Origin: Nonomuraea rubra
Lineage (GTDB): Bacteria; Actinomycetota; Actinomycetes; Streptosporangiales; Streptosporangiaceae
Reading direction: 5' to 3'
NCBI RefSeq assembly: GCF_014207985.1
Contig: NZ_JACHMI010000001.1
Coordinates: forward strand, 7,113,001 to 7,177,000
Length of the DNA: 64,000 nucleotides
Shown here: positions 44,198-52,023 of the stretch, in pieces
How positions within the stretch are numbered: the stretch's first letter is position 1
Layout: every line of letters starts with the position of its first letter
Translations under genes and position numbers: made by a program
The notes under the pieces: generated by a model
The model's database searches: none
What the model saw: the letters and a program-made list of their open reading frames with translations, nothing else
What the model was told of the DNA's origin: nothing

Positions 44198-44208
44198 CGG
44201 GCGGCCCT

Positions 44209-45060
44209 TCATGGGTGGGCGAAGCGCTGGATGAACGTCAGGGCGGTACCGCAGACTTCGCGCCAGCCGTTGTCGATGGTGAGCGAGTGGCCGCGGCCGG
44301 GCATCTCCACGATCTCGGTGACGTGGTGGGTGTTGCGTGCCTGCTTCTTGTAGGAGGCGTGGGTGATGGCCCAGGGCACCGTGTGGTCCTTCTCGCCGGA
44401 GATGAGCAGCAGCGGGCCGCGGTCCTCGGTGGTGCTGTCCACCTTGGTCTCGCTCCAGGGGTTGAAGTTGGCGACGGCGGCCTGGAACAGCGGCGCCCCG
44501 GGGGCGGGCACGCAGAACGTCTCGTACAACCCCTTGGCCTCCTCCTCGCTGACGGCGTTGGCGAAGGCATAGCGGAACTGCTCGTAGGTGAGCGGCACGG
44601 CGCGGTGGATGTTGGCCGGGTTGGTGAGCACGGGCGCCGCCGAGCGCAGCGAGGAGATCGGCAGTGGCAGCACCCCCTGGAACGGGGCGGGGTCGATGGC
44701 GACCGACGCGACCGACATGCCGCGCCCCGCCAGGATCTGGGTGAGCAGCCCGCCGAAGGAGTGGCCGACGACGGCGGGCTTGCGCTCCAGCTTGCCGATC
44801 AGGTCGCAGTAGTGGTCGGCGACCTGGCCGACGGTCTTGTGCGCGAACACCTCGGGGTGGGCGTTGGCCTCGGCCACGGTTTCCGGGTCGTCCGGCCAGC
44901 CGGGCGTGACGGGCGCGAAGCCGGCGTCGGCGAACAGCCGCGCCCACCGCTCCCAGCTGGAAGGCAGCAGCCACAGGCCGTGCACGAAGACGACCGGGAT
45001 CCGGCCGGTGGCGTTGGCCTGCTCGATCTGGGCGAGGTCACGGGCATACGTGGATGACAT
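44209..45060 (-). CDS. Alpha/beta-hydrolase
   Basis: 283 residues from ATG 45060, with GAAGGA upstream. VVFVHGLWLLPSSWERWARL is the oxyanion region; GHSFGGLL gives Ser101 as the nucleophile; GEKDHTVP carries the acid; MPGRGHSLTID the His. No signal peptide. It resembles cytosolic lipase/esterase-like hydrolases. Substrate unknown. It is downstream of the HSL-type esterase at 45159 on the same strand, but a hairpin lies between them. Confidence 0.87.
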   Translation of the reverse strand: MSSTYARDLAQIEQANATGRIPVVFVHGLWLLPSSWERWARLFADAGFAPVTPGWPDDPETVAEANAHPEVFAHKTVGQVADHYCDLIGKLERKPAVVGHSFGGLLTQILAGRGMSVASVAIDPAPFQGVLPLPISSLRSAAPVLTNPANIHRAVPLTYEQFRYAFANAVSEEEAKGLYETFCVPAPGAPLFQAAVANFNPWSETKVDSTTEDRGPLLLISGEKDHTVPWAITHASYKKQARNTHHVTEIVEMPGRGHSLTIDNGWREVCGTALTFIQRFAHP

Positions 45061-45133
45061 GAATCCGTCCTTCAGTGACTGGAAGTGGGGGCGGTGCCTG
45101 GCGGTCCCGCTGGGATCCCGGCACGCTCAGGTT

Positions 45134-45152
45134 GATCCGCGTCATGCGGGTC
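45134..45152 (-). terminator. Short hairpin after the HSL-type esterase gene
   Basis: GATCCGC and GCGGGTC (one G-T pair) enclose loop GTCAT, 6 bp past the stop of the minus-strand esterase at 45159. A short stem without a U-tract, so only a weak candidate. Confidence 0.35.
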
Positions 45153-45158
45153 ATCGGC

Positions 45159-46127
45159 TCAGCTCTTGTGCAGAGCCTGGCGCAGCGTGCCGATGGCCAG
45201 CTCGATCGCGGAGGCGGCCGCCCGCGTCCCCCGCAGCGCGTTGAGCATGACGAAGTCGTGGATGATGCCCAGGTAGCGCACGGCGGTCACCGGCACCCCG
45301 GCGGCGCGCAGCTTGTTCGCGTACGCCTCGCCCTCGTCCCGCAGCACGTCGGCCTCGGCGGTGATGATCAACGCCGGCGGGAGGCCGGTCAGGTCCTCGA
45401 CGGTGGCACGCAGCGGGGACGCGGTGATCTCGGCTCGCTCGGAGTCGGAGGTGGTGTACTGGTCCCAGAACCACTGCATGCCGTCGCGGCGCAGGAAGTA
45501 ACCCTCGGCGAACCGCTGGTAGGAGCCGGTGTCGAAGGCGGCGTCGGTCACCGGGTAGAACAGCACCTGCTGCACCAGCGGCAGCCCGCCCCGCTGCTTG
45601 GCCATCAGGGTCAGGGCGGCGCTCATGTTGCCGCCGACCGAGTCACCGGCCACCGCGATCCTGGACGGGTCCAGGCCCCTGGTCGCGCCCTCGGCGGCGA
45701 TCCACCGGGCGACCGTCCAGTTCTGCTCGATCGCCACCGGGTAGCGGTGCTCGGGCGACAGGTCGTACTCGGGGAAGACCACGGCCGCTTCCGCGCCGAC
45801 GGCCAGCTCGCGTACGAGGCGGTCGTGGGTGTGGGCGTTGCCGAACACCCAGCCCGCGCCGTGGATGTAGAGGATGACGGGCAGGTCGCCGGTGCTGCCC
45901 GCCGGGCGGACGATGCGGGCACGGACCTGGCCGGTGGGGCCGCCCGGGATCGTGATCCATTCCTCGTCCACGGCGGGCTTGCCGATCGGGCCGGACTGGA
46001 CGTCGTCGACGGCCTTGCGCCCCTCCTCCGGGAGGAGCTGGAAGAGGAACGGCGGCTGGGCGGTCGCCCTGGCGAAGTCGGCCGCTGCGGGTTCCAGGAC
46101 GGGACCGGCGGGAACGTGGTCGCTCAT
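45159..46127 (-). CDS. HSL-family (GDSAG-type) carboxylesterase, paralogue 1
   Basis: 322 residues from ATG 46127. Hormone-sensitive-lipase-type alpha/beta-hydrolase: YIHGAGWVFGN (oxyanion), GDSVGGNMSAA with nucleophile Ser163, DVLRDEGEAYA (catalytic Asp), and GIIHDFVMLNAL with the His. No signal peptide. It is close in sequence to the proteins at 46305 and 50890; all three share the FAEGYFLRRDGM-type segment and ITASPLRAT. The repeated acquisition or duplication of this esterase beside different regulators is notable. Substrate unknown. Confidence 0.9.
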   Translation of the reverse strand: MSDHVPAGPVLEPAAADFARATAQPPFLFQLLPEEGRKAVDDVQSGPIGKPAVDEEWITIPGGPTGQVRARIVRPAGSTGDLPVILYIHGAGWVFGNAHTHDRLVRELAVGAEAAVVFPEYDLSPEHRYPVAIEQNWTVARWIAAEGATRGLDPSRIAVAGDSVGGNMSAALTLMAKQRGGLPLVQQVLFYPVTDAAFDTGSYQRFAEGYFLRRDGMQWFWDQYTTSDSERAEITASPLRATVEDLTGLPPALIITAEADVLRDEGEAYANKLRAAGVPVTAVRYLGIIHDFVMLNALRGTRAAASAIELAIGTLRQALHKS

Positions 46128-46304
46128 GATCAAACCTGTTCGTGTGGGGTGACGGAGGTCGATGGGCCCGTTGCCTCGGCCGAGTGGGCACAGAAGGGAC
46201 GGTATTGCGGCGGCGGGCCGGTGACCCAGCGTCATGTGCACAGGCCCTTGACCGCGCGTGCACAACGACCGGCCCGTCACCAGCCCGCGCCCGTGAGCTC
46301 CGGG

Positions 46305-47288
46305 TCAGCCGCCGTGGCTGTGCAGTGCCACGTGCAGGGTGTCCATGACCTGGGTGCGAGCGGCCCGGGAGGCGTCACTGTCGCGCAGCGCGTCGAAGAG
46401 GACGAACCCGTGGATCGTGCCCTGGTAACAGACCGACACCACGGGCACGTCGGCCCCGCGCAGCTTGGCCGCGTACGCCTCGCCTTCGTCGCGGAGCACG
46501 TCGGCCTCGGCCGTGAGGATCAGCGTGGGCGGCAACCCTTCGAGGTCGCCGGTCGTGGCCCGCAGCGGGGACGCGGTGATCTGGGCCCGTTGAGCCCGGT
46601 CCGGCGCGTACTGCTGCCAGAAGGCGCGCATCGCCGCGCGCTCCAGGAAGTAGCCCTCGGCGAACCGGTGATAGGAGGAGGTGTCCAGGCCGGCGTCGGT
46701 GACGGGACAGACCAGGACCTGGTGCGCGAAGCGCGGCCCGCCGCGCCGGTTGGCGAGCAGCGCGACCGCGGCCGCGAGGTTCGCGCCGGCGGACGTGCCC
46801 GCCACCGCCATCCTGCTGCCGTCCAGCCGGCATTCGGCGCCGTTGCCGGCGATCCACCGGGCGACGGTGTAGCACTGCTCGACCGCCACCGGGTGACGGG
46901 CTTCCGGTGAGCGGTCGTACTCGGGGACGACGATCGCGGCATCCGCGCCGAGCGCGAGGTCGCAGAGCAGCTGCTGGTGGGCGGCGGCGTCGGTGAGCAT
47001 CCAGCCCAGCCCGTGCAGGTAGAGGATCACCGGAAGAGGATCTGCGCTACCGGCGGGACGCAGGATGCGCACCCGGATCCGGTCCTTGTCGCAGCCCGGT
47101 ATCGCGAGCCAGTCCTCCTCCACGTCGGGGTGGGGCCCGGTCTCCTCCCACAGCGCCCTGATCGCGGCCCTGGCCCCGGCCACGTCCGCGCCGGCCGGAG
47201 CCGCGGGGCAGCGGTGCTCCTGGAGGAACGCCCGCGTCCGGCGATCGAGGACGAGCGGCGGCTGCGGGGCCTGAAGGTCGTGTTCCAC
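46305..47288 (-). CDS. HSL-family carboxylesterase, paralogue 2 (divergent)
   Basis: 327 residues. GTG 47288 is chosen because CAGGAG lies just upstream (MEHDLQAPQPP). It has YLHGLGWMLTD (oxyanion HGLG), GTSAGANLAAA with nucleophile Ser166, DVLRDEGEAYAAKLRG and GTIHGFVLFDAL. It lies 71 bp after the AraC-family gene on the same strand, so that regulator probably controls it. It is more divergent than paralogues 1 and 3 around the active site (TSAG against DSVG). Confidence 0.87.
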   Translation of the reverse strand: MEHDLQAPQPPLVLDRRTRAFLQEHRCPAAPAGADVAGARAAIRALWEETGPHPDVEEDWLAIPGCDKDRIRVRILRPAGSADPLPVILYLHGLGWMLTDAAAHQQLLCDLALGADAAIVVPEYDRSPEARHPVAVEQCYTVARWIAGNGAECRLDGSRMAVAGTSAGANLAAAVALLANRRGGPRFAHQVLVCPVTDAGLDTSSYHRFAEGYFLERAAMRAFWQQYAPDRAQRAQITASPLRATTGDLEGLPPTLILTAEADVLRDEGEAYAAKLRGADVPVVSVCYQGTIHGFVLFDALRDSDASRAARTQVMDTLHVALHSHGG

Positions 47289-47359
47289 GGAGACTCCTGC
47301 GCGAGCGCGGCCGTGGGCCGCCTGACGAGCGCGGTGCATGAACTGTACGCCATGGACAC

Positions 47360-48376
47360 CTAGGTGACGGACAGCGCGTGGCCGGACGCAGCCGTAGAGG
47401 CCGGCTCCGCCTCGCCGTCGCCTTCGGCGGCGCGCAAGGTACGCCATTCCTGGGGTGAAAGGCCGTAGACGGCGCGGAAGGCGCGGCTGAAGTGCGCGGG
47501 GCTGACGAACCCCCAGCGCAGAGCCACCGCGGACACGGTCGGTGCCCGCCGGCCGCGACGGGCCAGTTCGCGTACGCACTCGTCCAGACGCCGCTGCTGG
47601 ATGAGCCGGGCAACGGTGATCCCCTCGCCCTGGAACAGCCGGTGCAGGTAGCGCACGGAGATCCGGTGCGCCTGCGCGATGGTCTCCGGCGACAGGGCGG
47701 GATCGCCCAGGTTCCGGTTGATGTGATCGCGCACGCGCCGCACGAAGTGCTCCCGGGTGCCGTCCCCGTTCCGGGGGAGCTGGCGGGTGCGCTCCGCCAC
47801 CAGGGTGGCGACGAGCTCGGTGACGTTGCCGGCCAGCCGGTCCGCGACGGTGGGCGAGAAGGTCGTCGCCGAGGCGGCCAGCGTGGTCAGGAAGGGCAGC
47901 AGGGCCGCGCCGACGCCGTCCCCGGTGCCGATGGCGGTCCCGGTGACCTGCCTGATGTCGTCGTACGGCAGGCCCAGCACGCGGCGGGGCAGCTGGAAGA
48001 CGTAGGCGCGGAACGGCTGCGGAAAGTCGAGGGAGTAGGGCCGTGTCGTGTCGTAGACCACCAGGTCGCCCTCTCCCACCTGCGCCCGCCGCCCGTCCTG
48101 GACGAGGGTCGCCGTGCCCGACACCTGAACGCCGACCGCCACGAAACCCTCCGCCCCATGCGCGAGCAGCGCCGGCGTACGGTCGATCCGTCCGGCGTCC
48201 GCCTCGATCGAGCAGACTTGCAGGTATCCGAGGGTGTCGGCGACGATCCGGCCGTTGAACGGCGTGTCGTCCCGGGGGGCGACGGCCACCGGCACCAGCG
48301 TTCTGCTCATCGCGTCGCGCCAGAAGGCGAGCCTGTCGCGATCGGGAACCGAAGCAGTCGTCAACACCACGCTCAA
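47360..48376 (-). CDS. AraC-family transcriptional regulator
   Basis: 338 residues. I place the start at TTG 48376, with GGGAG six bases before; GTG 48370 is the alternative. The N-terminal cupin-like effector domain (AraC-binding-like) includes VGVQVSGTATLVQDGR and YDTTRPYSLDFPQPF. Two helix-turn-helix motifs lie at the end, LSPETIAQAHRISVRYLHRL and the classic ALRWGFVSPAHFSRAFRAVY. The two esterases at 46305 and 45159 follow on the same strand, which makes them likely targets. Confidence 0.9.
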   Translation of the reverse strand: MSVVLTTASVPDRDRLAFWRDAMSRTLVPVAVAPRDDTPFNGRIVADTLGYLQVCSIEADAGRIDRTPALLAHGAEGFVAVGVQVSGTATLVQDGRRAQVGEGDLVVYDTTRPYSLDFPQPFRAYVFQLPRRVLGLPYDDIRQVTGTAIGTGDGVGAALLPFLTTLAASATTFSPTVADRLAGNVTELVATLVAERTRQLPRNGDGTREHFVRRVRDHINRNLGDPALSPETIAQAHRISVRYLHRLFQGEGITVARLIQQRRLDECVRELARRGRRAPTVSAVALRWGFVSPAHFSRAFRAVYGLSPQEWRTLRAAEGDGEAEPASTAASGHALSVT

Positions 48377-48519
48377 GGTGCTCTCCCTTCGGACGAGGTG
48401 AACCGGCGATCTCGCCGCTGGCCGGGCTCGACCAGCCAAGCAGGAGATCGCGCGGCTCTCCAGGCACATCGGAGGCAGAAAACTTCAGGCCGGCCGCGTC
48501 CGGCTCCAGCGCGGCCGCC

Positions 48520-50796
48520 TCAGCGACCCCGGTCGATCGCCGCGGTGGCGGAGAGCTTGGCGCGCAGGCGGTCGGAGCTGGAGTGATCGAGCGGAACGAG
48601 GAGGTCGAGAGCCTGCTGCCAGAAGCCGCCCGCGGCGTCCGCCTGGCCCAGGGCGTGGTGTGCGTCCCCGAGGTGCTCCAGGACTTCGGCTTCGAGCGCG
48701 GGACGACCGGTGTGCCGGTAGAGGTCGAGGGAGCGCAGGTAGCAGCCGATCGCCTGGCGGTGGTCGCCGAGATGGTGGTGGACGTAGCCCAAGGTGTCCC
48801 AGGCCGACGCTTCCGCGGCCGTCATGTTCTGCTCGGCCAGGCGTGCGATGGCCTGTTCGCAGGAGGTGATGGCGTCGTCGTAGTGGCCGAGCAGGGCGTG
48901 GTACCAGGCGACGGAGGCGAGCTCCCTGGCGTGGCCGGGCAGGTTGCCGACGGCGAGGTAGTGGCCGAGGGCGGCCAGGGAGTGCCGCAGAGCGTCGTCG
49001 TACTCACCGAGTACGCCGTGGATCCAGCCCAGGTCGTGGTGGACGCGAGCCTGGTCCAGGGACTGGGCGGGCGAATCCGGTGATCGCAGGAGCAGGCGGA
49101 GGCGTGCCTTGGCCTCCTGCGACCGCCCGATCCGGTGTTCTTGTACCGCCACCCAGCCCACGACGGCGCTGACGTACCGCGCTCCTCCGGGGTCGCGCTT
49201 CACGGCGTCGGCCGCGCGGGTGAGGAAGGCGAGCGATTCCCGGCCGAGGGTCCAGGCATGGCCGGAGAACGCGTCCACGGTGGTCCAGGCGAGCTGCCAC
49301 AGGTGGCGGTCGAACCCGCCCAGAGCCTCCGCCTGCCGCTGGGCCGCCCAGACGACCTGCAGCTCACGGGCGGCCCACGCGGCCGCCTGCTCGCGGTCGT
49401 GGAAGGCGTCGACGACCACGCCCGGTTGCGCGGGCCCCGGCTCGATCGGCGTGGAGACGACGGGATTGATGACCTGGTCGGCGGCGTGCGCGCTGTGCAG
49501 CAGATGATCGAGAAGGCGGTGGAAGGCCCGCCGGCGCTCGGCGGGACCGTCCTGTTCCTCAGCGGTCCCGGCGGCGTAGGCGCGCAGCAGGTCGTGCAGG
49601 CGCCAGCGGCCCGGCGCGTGCTCGGTGACCAGGTGGGCGGCGCCGCACTCCTCCAGCAGGACCCGGACCCGGCGGGCCGGCAGGGCGGCCAGTGAGGCGG
49701 CGGCCGGGAGTGTGATGTCGGGGCCCGGATGCAGGCCCAGGAGGCGGAACAGCCGGGCGGCGTCCGGGCTGAGCGCCTGGTAGGACCAGGAGAAGACGGC
49801 ACGCGGGTCGATCCCGTCAGGGGCGTGGAAGGCGTCGAGCGTGCCGTGAGCCTCGTTCAGCTCGGCGGCGATGTCCGCGAGCGCGAAGGACGGTCGGGCG
49901 GCGGCACGCGCGGCCACGACCGCCACCGCCAGCGGCAGATGCCCGCAGAGCGCCAGAATCCGCGTCACCGCCTCCGGCTCGGCCGCCACCCGGTCCGTGC
50001 CGAGCCTGCGGGCCAGGGCTTCCCTGGCCTCATCGGGCTTCCAGACATCCAGCGTGAGCGTCCGGGCGCCATGCGTGGCGGCCAGGCCGGTGAGCTGGTT
50101 GCGGCTGGTCACGATCGCCAGGCAACCCGCCGTGGCCGGCAGCAGCGGGCGCACCTGCTCGCTGTCACGGGCGTTGTCCAGGACGATCAGCACCCGGCGG
50201 CCGGCCAGCTTGCTGCGGAACAACGCGGCCCGGTCGTCGGTGCCGGCCGGGATGCGGCTGTCGGCGACACCCAGCGCGCGCAGGAACCCGCCCAGTGCCT
50301 GCCCCGCGTCCAGCACCTGCCCGCCCCGGTCGAAACCCCGCAGGTCCACCCACAACTGCCCGTCCGGGTACGAGACCGCGATCCGGTGCGCCCAGTGCAG
50401 GGCCAGCGCCGTCTTGCCCACTCCGGCCATCCCGCCGATCGCACCGATCACCACGGCGCGTGCCTCCTGGCTCCGCTCGTCCAGGAACGCGAGAGCCTGC
50501 CGGAGTTCGGCGCGACGCCCGGTGAACACCGGCAGATCGGCCGGAAGCTGCGCCAGGGCCCCCGCCCGCGGGCGCGTCTTCACCGTGGCCAGAAACCTCG
50601 TCCGGTCCTGGGCCGCCAGCTTCAGCCCGTCCGCCAGCGCCTCGGCGGTGCGCCGCTGCGGAGAGCTCACCTTGCCGCGCTCCATGTCGCCGATCGCCCG
50701 GACGCTCACTCCCGAGGCCTCCGACAGCTCCTCGATCGTCAGCCGCGCGGCCGCGCGCAGCTCTCTCAGCAGGGAGCCGAACTCCCGCTCAGCCAC
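48520..50796 (-). CDS. XRE-type regulator with NB-ARC and TPR domains
   Basis: 758 residues from GTG 50796, with GGAGG seven bases before. Residues 1-60 are an XRE helix-turn-helix (LLRELRAAARLTIEELSEAS, then GVSVRAIGDMERGKV). The NB-ARC ATPase has P-loop IGGMAGVGKTALALHW, RRVLIVLDNARD (Walker B) and LCGHLPLAVAVVAARAAA. The remaining 350 residues are TPR helices (YDDALRHSLAALGHYLAVGN and repeats of it). This is a STAND-type signalling protein found widely in actinobacteria. It lies between two HSL esterases, with esterase paralogue 3 upstream on the same strand. Signal unknown. Confidence 0.92.
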   Translation of the reverse strand: MAEREFGSLLRELRAAARLTIEELSEASGVSVRAIGDMERGKVSSPQRRTAEALADGLKLAAQDRTRFLATVKTRPRAGALAQLPADLPVFTGRRAELRQALAFLDERSQEARAVVIGAIGGMAGVGKTALALHWAHRIAVSYPDGQLWVDLRGFDRGGQVLDAGQALGGFLRALGVADSRIPAGTDDRAALFRSKLAGRRVLIVLDNARDSEQVRPLLPATAGCLAIVTSRNQLTGLAATHGARTLTLDVWKPDEAREALARRLGTDRVAAEPEAVTRILALCGHLPLAVAVVAARAAARPSFALADIAAELNEAHGTLDAFHAPDGIDPRAVFSWSYQALSPDAARLFRLLGLHPGPDITLPAAASLAALPARRVRVLLEECGAAHLVTEHAPGRWRLHDLLRAYAAGTAEEQDGPAERRRAFHRLLDHLLHSAHAADQVINPVVSTPIEPGPAQPGVVVDAFHDREQAAAWAARELQVVWAAQRQAEALGGFDRHLWQLAWTTVDAFSGHAWTLGRESLAFLTRAADAVKRDPGGARYVSAVVGWVAVQEHRIGRSQEAKARLRLLLRSPDSPAQSLDQARVHHDLGWIHGVLGEYDDALRHSLAALGHYLAVGNLPGHARELASVAWYHALLGHYDDAITSCEQAIARLAEQNMTAAEASAWDTLGYVHHHLGDHRQAIGCYLRSLDLYRHTGRPALEAEVLEHLGDAHHALGQADAAGGFWQQALDLLVPLDHSSSDRLRAKLSATAAIDRGR

Positions 50797-50889
50797 TCGC
50801 CCGCCTCCACCGCGCTGGGGCCGGGACCGCACGGATCACCGATCGGCTCCCGCTCGGACGAACCTGCCCGATCGGCCGGAGGTCGTGGC

Positions 50890-51798
50890 TCATGACAGCT
50901 TCTCCTTCAGGAAGGCGATGGCCTGGGCGATGGCGGCCCGCGCGGCGTGGGTGCCGCGCAGGGCGTTGAGCATGACGAAGTCGTGGATGATGCCCTGGTA
51001 GCGAACGGCGATCACGGGCACGTCCGCCTCGCGCAGCTTGCCGGCGTACGCCTCGCCCTCGTCCCGGAGCACGTCGGCCTCGGCGGTGATGACCAGCGCG
51101 GGCGGCAGGCCGCGCAGCTGGTCGACGGTGGCGCGCAGCGGCGAGGCGGTGATCTCGTTCCGCTCGAACTCGCTGGTGGTGTACTGGTCCCAGAACCACC
51201 GCATCCCGTCGCGGCGCAGGAAGTACCCCTCGGCGAACTGGTGGTAGGAGCCGGTGTCGAAGCCCGCGTCGGTCACCGGGTAGAACAACACCTGGGCCTT
51301 GAGCCGGTCCCGGGCGGTCAGGGCGAGCGCGGCCGCCATGTTGCCGCCCACCGAGTCGCCGGCCACCGCGATGCGGGAGACGTCCAGGCCCAGGCGCGAG
51401 CCGTGCTTCCCCACCCAGTCCAGGGCGGCGGCGTTCTCCTGGACGGCCACCGGGTAGCGGGCCTCGGGCGAGAGGCTGTAGTTGACGAAGACGACCGCCG
51501 CGCCGACGCCCAGGGCGAGCTCCCTGGCCAGCCGCCCGTGGGTGTGGTCGTTGCCGAACACCCAGCCCGCGCCGTGGATGTAAAGGAGCACCGGCAGCGG
51601 CCCCTCGGCGCCTTCGGGCCGGAAGATCGTCAGGTTCCCGACCGCCTCCCGGGTCGTGCCGGGCACCTCGATCTCCGGTGACTGCGCCGCGTCGACCGCC
51701 TTGCGGCCCTCGGCCGGCGGCAGCTGGAACAGGAAGGGCGGGTTCGCGGTCGCGTCCGCGAAGGCCTGTGCCGCCGGTTCAAGGACGGGTCTGTCCAT
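50890..51798 (-). CDS. HSL-family carboxylesterase, paralogue 3
   Basis: 302 residues from ATG 51798. YIHGAGWVFGNDHTHGRLAR (oxyanion), GDSVGGNMAAALALT with Ser149 as nucleophile, DVLRDEGEAYAGKL, and GIIHDFVMLNAL with the His. It is very close to paralogue 1 along its whole length but lacks a short segment near WITIPGG. The XRE/NB-ARC gene starts 93 bp beyond its stop on the same strand. Confidence 0.9.
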   Translation of the reverse strand: MDRPVLEPAAQAFADATANPPFLFQLPPAEGRKAVDAAQSPEIEVPGTTREAVGNLTIFRPEGAEGPLPVLLYIHGAGWVFGNDHTHGRLARELALGVGAAVVFVNYSLSPEARYPVAVQENAAALDWVGKHGSRLGLDVSRIAVAGDSVGGNMAAALALTARDRLKAQVLFYPVTDAGFDTGSYHQFAEGYFLRRDGMRWFWDQYTTSEFERNEITASPLRATVDQLRGLPPALVITAEADVLRDEGEAYAGKLREADVPVIAVRYQGIIHDFVMLNALRGTHAARAAIAQAIAFLKEKLS

Positions 51799-51859
51799 GC
51801 TCGTACTCCGTGGTGGTGAAGGTTGCTGCGATCAGCGTTCCTTCCGGGCACGGCGGGCG

Positions 51860-52023
51860 GTATCCGTCACATGACGGCGGTCTCCTGGCTCCACCGGTTC
51901 GTCTCCATCGCGCAGCCCACCAGCACCGCTGCTTGTTGAAGTCCGCCGCAAGCCCGAAGAGGGCGAAATCGTAGAATTCGACCACGCTGCCGATGACAGC
52001 GGCCCAGTATCCGTCACATGACG
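51860..52023. repeat. Perfect 17-bp direct repeat around a transporter relic
   Basis: GTATCCGTCACATGACG occurs at 51860-51876 and 52007-52023, 147 bp apart. The core CGTCA-CA-TGACG is nearly palindromic. The second copy runs into the start codon of the LuxR gene (ATG 52018), so a protein bound there would block its translation start or promoter. Confidence 0.75.
51942..52017 (-). pseudogene. Remnant of an MHS-type MFS transporter N-terminus
   Basis: On the minus strand the text GYWAAVIGSVVEFYDFALFG, then LAADF, matches the first transmembrane segment of metabolite:H+ symporters of the MFS (xxGxxxExYDFxxYG). It is followed by unrelated, disordered sequence (WWAARWRRTGG) and no further helix. 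Only about 25 residues survive, so this is a relic. It lies between the two copies of the 17-bp repeat. Confidence 0.5.
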
